A DNA stretch of 64,000 bases. Source: CAITJF01 sp032654645 (GTDB taxonomy: Bacteria; Pseudomonadota; Gammaproteobacteria; Burkholderiales; Gallionellaceae). Within the stretch, counting starts at the first letter, position 1; each line of letters starts with the position of its first letter. The stretch spans positions 186,001 to 250,000 of the forward strand of contig JAULAW010000013.1 of NCBI GenBank assembly GCA_032654645.1, read 5' to 3'. The notes beneath the pieces are model-generated. The model saw nothing but the letters and a program-made list of their open reading frames with translations. It was not told the origin of the DNA and made no database searches. Below are positions 61,239 to 64,000 of this stretch, one piece after another. A program made the translations under genes and the position numbers.

Positions 61239-62462
61239 ATGTGGAAAATAATGATGCAACAATTGTGTAGTGCCTTGCAGGAAACGGCTCCGCAGCTTGG
61301 GGAGCGGCACCGTCCGTCTGGCTTGAACAGCAGCTTCAATGGAAGCCAGTTGGCATTTGCGGATTATGTCGCACGTAGCCGGGACATGCTGGGCAAAGCC
61401 CGTTCCAGGCTGGGCGTTGCCGATCTGGAAAAAATTGTTGACGGCAATGCGCCGTTCGAACTGTTGCCGCTGGCAGGATTACCGGCTGGGCAAAAAAAAC
61501 CCTATCGCCGTGGTGTGCTGCTCACCCACGGCTTGACCGACTCGCCGTATTTCATGCGCCACCTGGCTGCGTTCTTTCAGGAAAGCGGTTTTCGTGTCAT
61601 GGCGGTATTGTTGCCGGGGCATGGCACGCACCCTGGGGATTTGCTTGAAGTAAGCTGGCGCGAGTGGGCCAAGACGGTGGCCTATGGCGCCGACAGGCTG
61701 GCTAAAGAAGTGGATGATATTTATCTGGCAGGGTTTTCCGCCGGGGGCGCGTTGAGCGTTTATCAGAGCCTGCGCGATGACCGGGTGCGCGGCCTGTTCC
61801 TGTTTTCTCCCGCATTTGAAATATCGCCGCGCGCGGCATGGGCCAACTGGCACAGGCTGTATAGCTGGCTGATCCCGTCGGCAAAGTGGGTGGACATCAA
61901 GCCCGACCATGACATCTACAAATACGAGTCATTTCCGAAGAATGCCGCCGCACAGATGTACGCGCTGACCAGGGAACTGAAAGTTCAATTGCGGCAGCAT
62001 GCGCCGGACATTCCGGTATTCGCTGCCGCCAGTGAAGATGACACGACAGTCAACACGTCGGCCACCCTGGAATTCATGGCGCGCTCGTGCAACCCTCGCA
62101 GCAAAATGGTGCTTTACACTACTGACACGGGAAAGTGCCCTGTCGGCATCCCGGCAGAAAAACTGGAGCGGTTGAACAGCGTAGCGCCCGAACAGAAAAT
62201 ACTAAGTTCCGCGCACACGGCCATCGTGCTGCCCGGCTATGATGCGCACTATGGCCGGGAGGGAGAATATTCCAGTTGCCATCATTATTATCCGGGCGAT
62301 ATGAAAAAATACGCTGCCTGTAACCAGCATCCCGAACAAGCTTGGCAAGGAGAAATAACCGAGCACAATCTTAAAGCCGGAATGCTGCGCCGTCTGATGT
62401 ACAACCCGAATTTTGCGGCGCTGAAGGTTTCCATGCAGCAGTTTATTGATCAAATAAAATAA
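61239..62462 (+). CDS. Alpha/beta hydrolase (esterase/lipase-like)
   Basis: 407 residues. LLTHGLTDSPYFM gives the oxyanion HG motif near 100, nucleophile Ser in GFSAGGAL near 166, an Asp in ASEDDTTV near 267 and a His in SSAHTAIVLP near 326, a complete triad order. The first ~80 residues are extra relative to simple monoglyceride lipases. No signal peptide. Substrate unknown. Confidence 0.85.
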   Translation: MWKIMMQQLCSALQETAPQLGERHRPSGLNSSFNGSQLAFADYVARSRDMLGKARSRLGVADLEKIVDGNAPFELLPLAGLPAGQKKPYRRGVLLTHGLTDSPYFMRHLAAFFQESGFRVMAVLLPGHGTHPGDLLEVSWREWAKTVAYGADRLAKEVDDIYLAGFSAGGALSVYQSLRDDRVRGLFLFSPAFEISPRAAWANWHRLYSWLIPSAKWVDIKPDHDIYKYESFPKNAAAQMYALTRELKVQLRQHAPDIPVFAAASEDDTTVNTSATLEFMARSCNPRSKMVLYTTDTGKCPVGIPAEKLERLNSVAPEQKILSSAHTAIVLPGYDAHYGREGEYSSCHHYYPGDMKKYAACNQHPEQAWQGEITEHNLKAGMLRRLMYNPNFAALKVSMQQFIDQIK

Positions 62463-62667
62463 CCGTGATTTGGCACGCCAATAAGTATCATGAAATATTA
62501 TTGCAGGCGTTCTTGCAAAAACTTCTGCAAAAACTTATTGACATCCATTGCTTATACAACTATTTTAACCCGTCGTTGAAGTTTGGTAGGGGTCTGGATG
62601 GTGCATAAATAAGCACTCTTAAACAACCAATAATAATAATTACAGTTAACGCTCAGGGAGAATTTAG

Positions 62668-64000
62668 ATGAAAAAAATAGTTATTTCTTTGGCAGGATTG
62701 CTGGCAGCAGTAGCGTTCGCGCCAGAAGCGTCCGCCGTTCCATCCTTTGCACGTCAAACCGGCGTAGCTTGTACCGCATGCCACTGGCAATCTTATCCCG
62801 CGCTGAACAGCTTTGGCCGTGCCTTCAAGGCATCCGGCTACACCATGATGGGTGCGCAAGACAAGGTCGAAGGCGAGCATGGCCTGTCTATTCCAAGCGT
62901 GTTGAATGCTTCGTTGTACACGCAATTACGCTACAACAAAACCAATGGTACGGCTCCGGCAGCTACTGCCGCCGGTAACAAAAATAATGGACGTTTCGAC
63001 ATGCCGGATGAAATGGCTCTGTTCGTTGCTGGCCGCGGCTCTGAACATATTGGTTTCGTGGCAGAAATAGGTTTGGTGGGTAATGCTGCGGGTTCTGGTG
63101 CCAGTATTGCTAACTTCAAGATGCCGTTCGTGTTCGGGTCGGACAGCGTGAAAATTAGTGCGATTCCTTTCTTCTCATCCGGCATCGGCGCATCTTACGG
63201 CTTTGATCTATTTGCCACGGGTTCTAACGGCGCTGGCCGGATAACTGAAAACGGCATGAGCTATTCCGCCGCGATGTACATGGGTGCAACAAACAACCCG
63301 GGCACTAACGCTGCGGACGCAACAGGTCTTGCGCTGGTGGCATCTAACGAAAACTTCCACGTTAACATTACACCGTATACGGGTGTTAGTGCTCAAACAG
63401 GAGGCCAAACAACCTCTCTCGGCGCGACTTATCTGCGCGCGGCCTGGACGCCTAGTTATAACAATTGGGATTTAGGCATAGGCTTCCAGAACTGGAGCGG
63501 CAAACCCTCCAAGGGAAGAGGTGGTGCTGATTATGCCCAAGAAGCCAAACTGTACGTGATTGATGGTCAGGCATTAGGTGAGGTGAGCGGTATGCCTTTG
63601 GGTATTTATGCCAGCTATGGTTCGGCAGAGGCGAGTGCTGCTGTTGCAGGCGCTGGCCTTGCAGGTATGAATACTTACAACAGTGGCGTTAGCCGTAAAT
63701 CTGCTTTCGGTATTATGGGTGACTTGTGGGTAATACCCGGTACGTTGGGTTTGCAACTTGGCATCATGCGCGCCAAGACTGGCCAGATGCAAAGTGCGGT
63801 TGTTGGTAGCAACGAATCCGACAACTCCTACACCCTTGGCGCACGCTACAAGATCCGTCAAAACGTGAAAATGGGTGTTGCTTACACCAAGTTCTCCGGT
63901 ACGGCTTATGACATCGGCGGCTCCGGTGGTACAAATTCGGGCGACACCAGCAATGTAATAACCGGGGTTGCTGCTGGGGTGGACGGTGCTTCCGCTGCCA
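62668..64000 (+). CDS. Monoheme cytochrome-porin fusion, Cyc2-like architecture (3' end beyond window)
   Basis: 444 codons visible, open at the right edge. Signal peptide (MKKIVISLAGLLAAVAFAPEASA), then a short N-terminal segment VPSFARQTGVACTACHWQSY with one heme motif (Cys35-Cys38-His39), followed by a long Gly/Ala/aromatic beta-strand pattern of an outer-membrane barrel. This is the layout of Cyc2-type outer-membrane cytochromes used for extracellular iron oxidation, and of related cytochrome-porins with unproved roles. GGGAG precedes the start. The gene is monocistronic as far as seen. Confidence 0.8.
   Translation, partial: MKKIVISLAGLLAAVAFAPEASAVPSFARQTGVACTACHWQSYPALNSFGRAFKASGYTMMGAQDKVEGEHGLSIPSVLNASLYTQLRYNKTNGTAPAATAAGNKNNGRFDMPDEMALFVAGRGSEHIGFVAEIGLVGNAAGSGASIANFKMPFVFGSDSVKISAIPFFSSGIGASYGFDLFATGSNGAGRITENGMSYSAAMYMGATNNPGTNAADATGLALVASNENFHVNITPYTGVSAQTGGQTTSLGATYLRAAWTPSYNNWDLGIGFQNWSGKPSKGRGGADYAQEAKLYVIDGQALGEVSGMPLGIYASYGSAEASAAVAGAGLAGMNTYNSGVSRKSAFGIMGDLWVIPGTLGLQLGIMRAKTGQMQSAVVGSNESDNSYTLGARYKIRQNVKMGVAYTKFSGTAYDIGGSGGTNSGDTSNVITGVAAGVDGASAA

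Overview
The window looks like a chromosome segment of a chemolithotrophic, sulfur-oxidising betaproteobacterium. A Nitrosomonadales/Gallionellaceae-type relative is the best guess, from the rDsr gene set, the sulfite dehydrogenase, the flavocytochrome c genes and a cytochrome-porin fusion. This placement is inference from gene content; no rRNA or tRNA gene was found.

Left part (0-27.6 kb): a reverse (oxidative-type) dissimilatory sulfite reductase locus split in two. dsrABEFHCM runs leftward from 23.6 to 19.0 kb. dsrKLJOPN runs leftward from 7.5 to 0 kb. Between them sits an 11.5 kb block of unrelated genes (mscS-cNMP, accA, tilS, a BI-1 family gene, mfd and a COG4255-type gene). Divergent from dsrA runs a rightward cluster: a small unknown protein, a Cas6/Cmx6-like RAMP protein with no CRISPR array nearby, a cysteine-free DsrC paralogue, a tandem TusA fusion, an unknown protein, and a TauD-type dioxygenase disrupted by a 345-bp element with 23-bp inverted repeats and an 8-bp target duplication.

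Middle (27.7-38.8 kb): an RND/MMPL exporter with a LolA-like protein and a beta-barrel, a five-heme cytochrome, and a redox cassette of a TVP38-rhodanese fusion, an ArsR-rhodanese regulator and a MerA-like flavoprotein, followed by a FadL-type porin.

Second sulfur region (38.8-55.5 kb): dsrE2-like and tusA genes, a DUF302 protein, fccB with a monoheme cytochrome, soxYZ, a SulP transporter with an unusual coiled-coil insertion, and soeABC with a second SulP. Between the two SulP genes lies a small accessory island: a GIY-YIG protein, a REP-associated transposase flanked by REP copies, a decayed dinD, a MNT/HEPN pair with a short HEPN partner, and a SulP relic.

Right end (55.5-64 kb): a polytopic membrane protein, a DUF2062 protein, a P-type ATPase, a Sel1-repeat protein, an alpha/beta hydrolase, and the first 444 codons of a secreted monoheme cytochrome-porin fusion.

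Two patterns link the window. First, pairs of 18-bp dyads resembling ATAACYC-N4-GRGTTAT, about two helical turns apart, lie upstream of dsrK, dsrA, tusA-dsrE2, soxYZ-fccB and soeABC. This suggests one sulfur-oxidation regulon controlled by a regulator not evident in the window. Second, GC-rich palindromic repeats have inserted in frame inside several coding sequences (dsrN, mfd, tilS, the RND exporter and the GIY-YIG gene). One 83-bp copy is shared by two unrelated proteins and read in the same frame in both.
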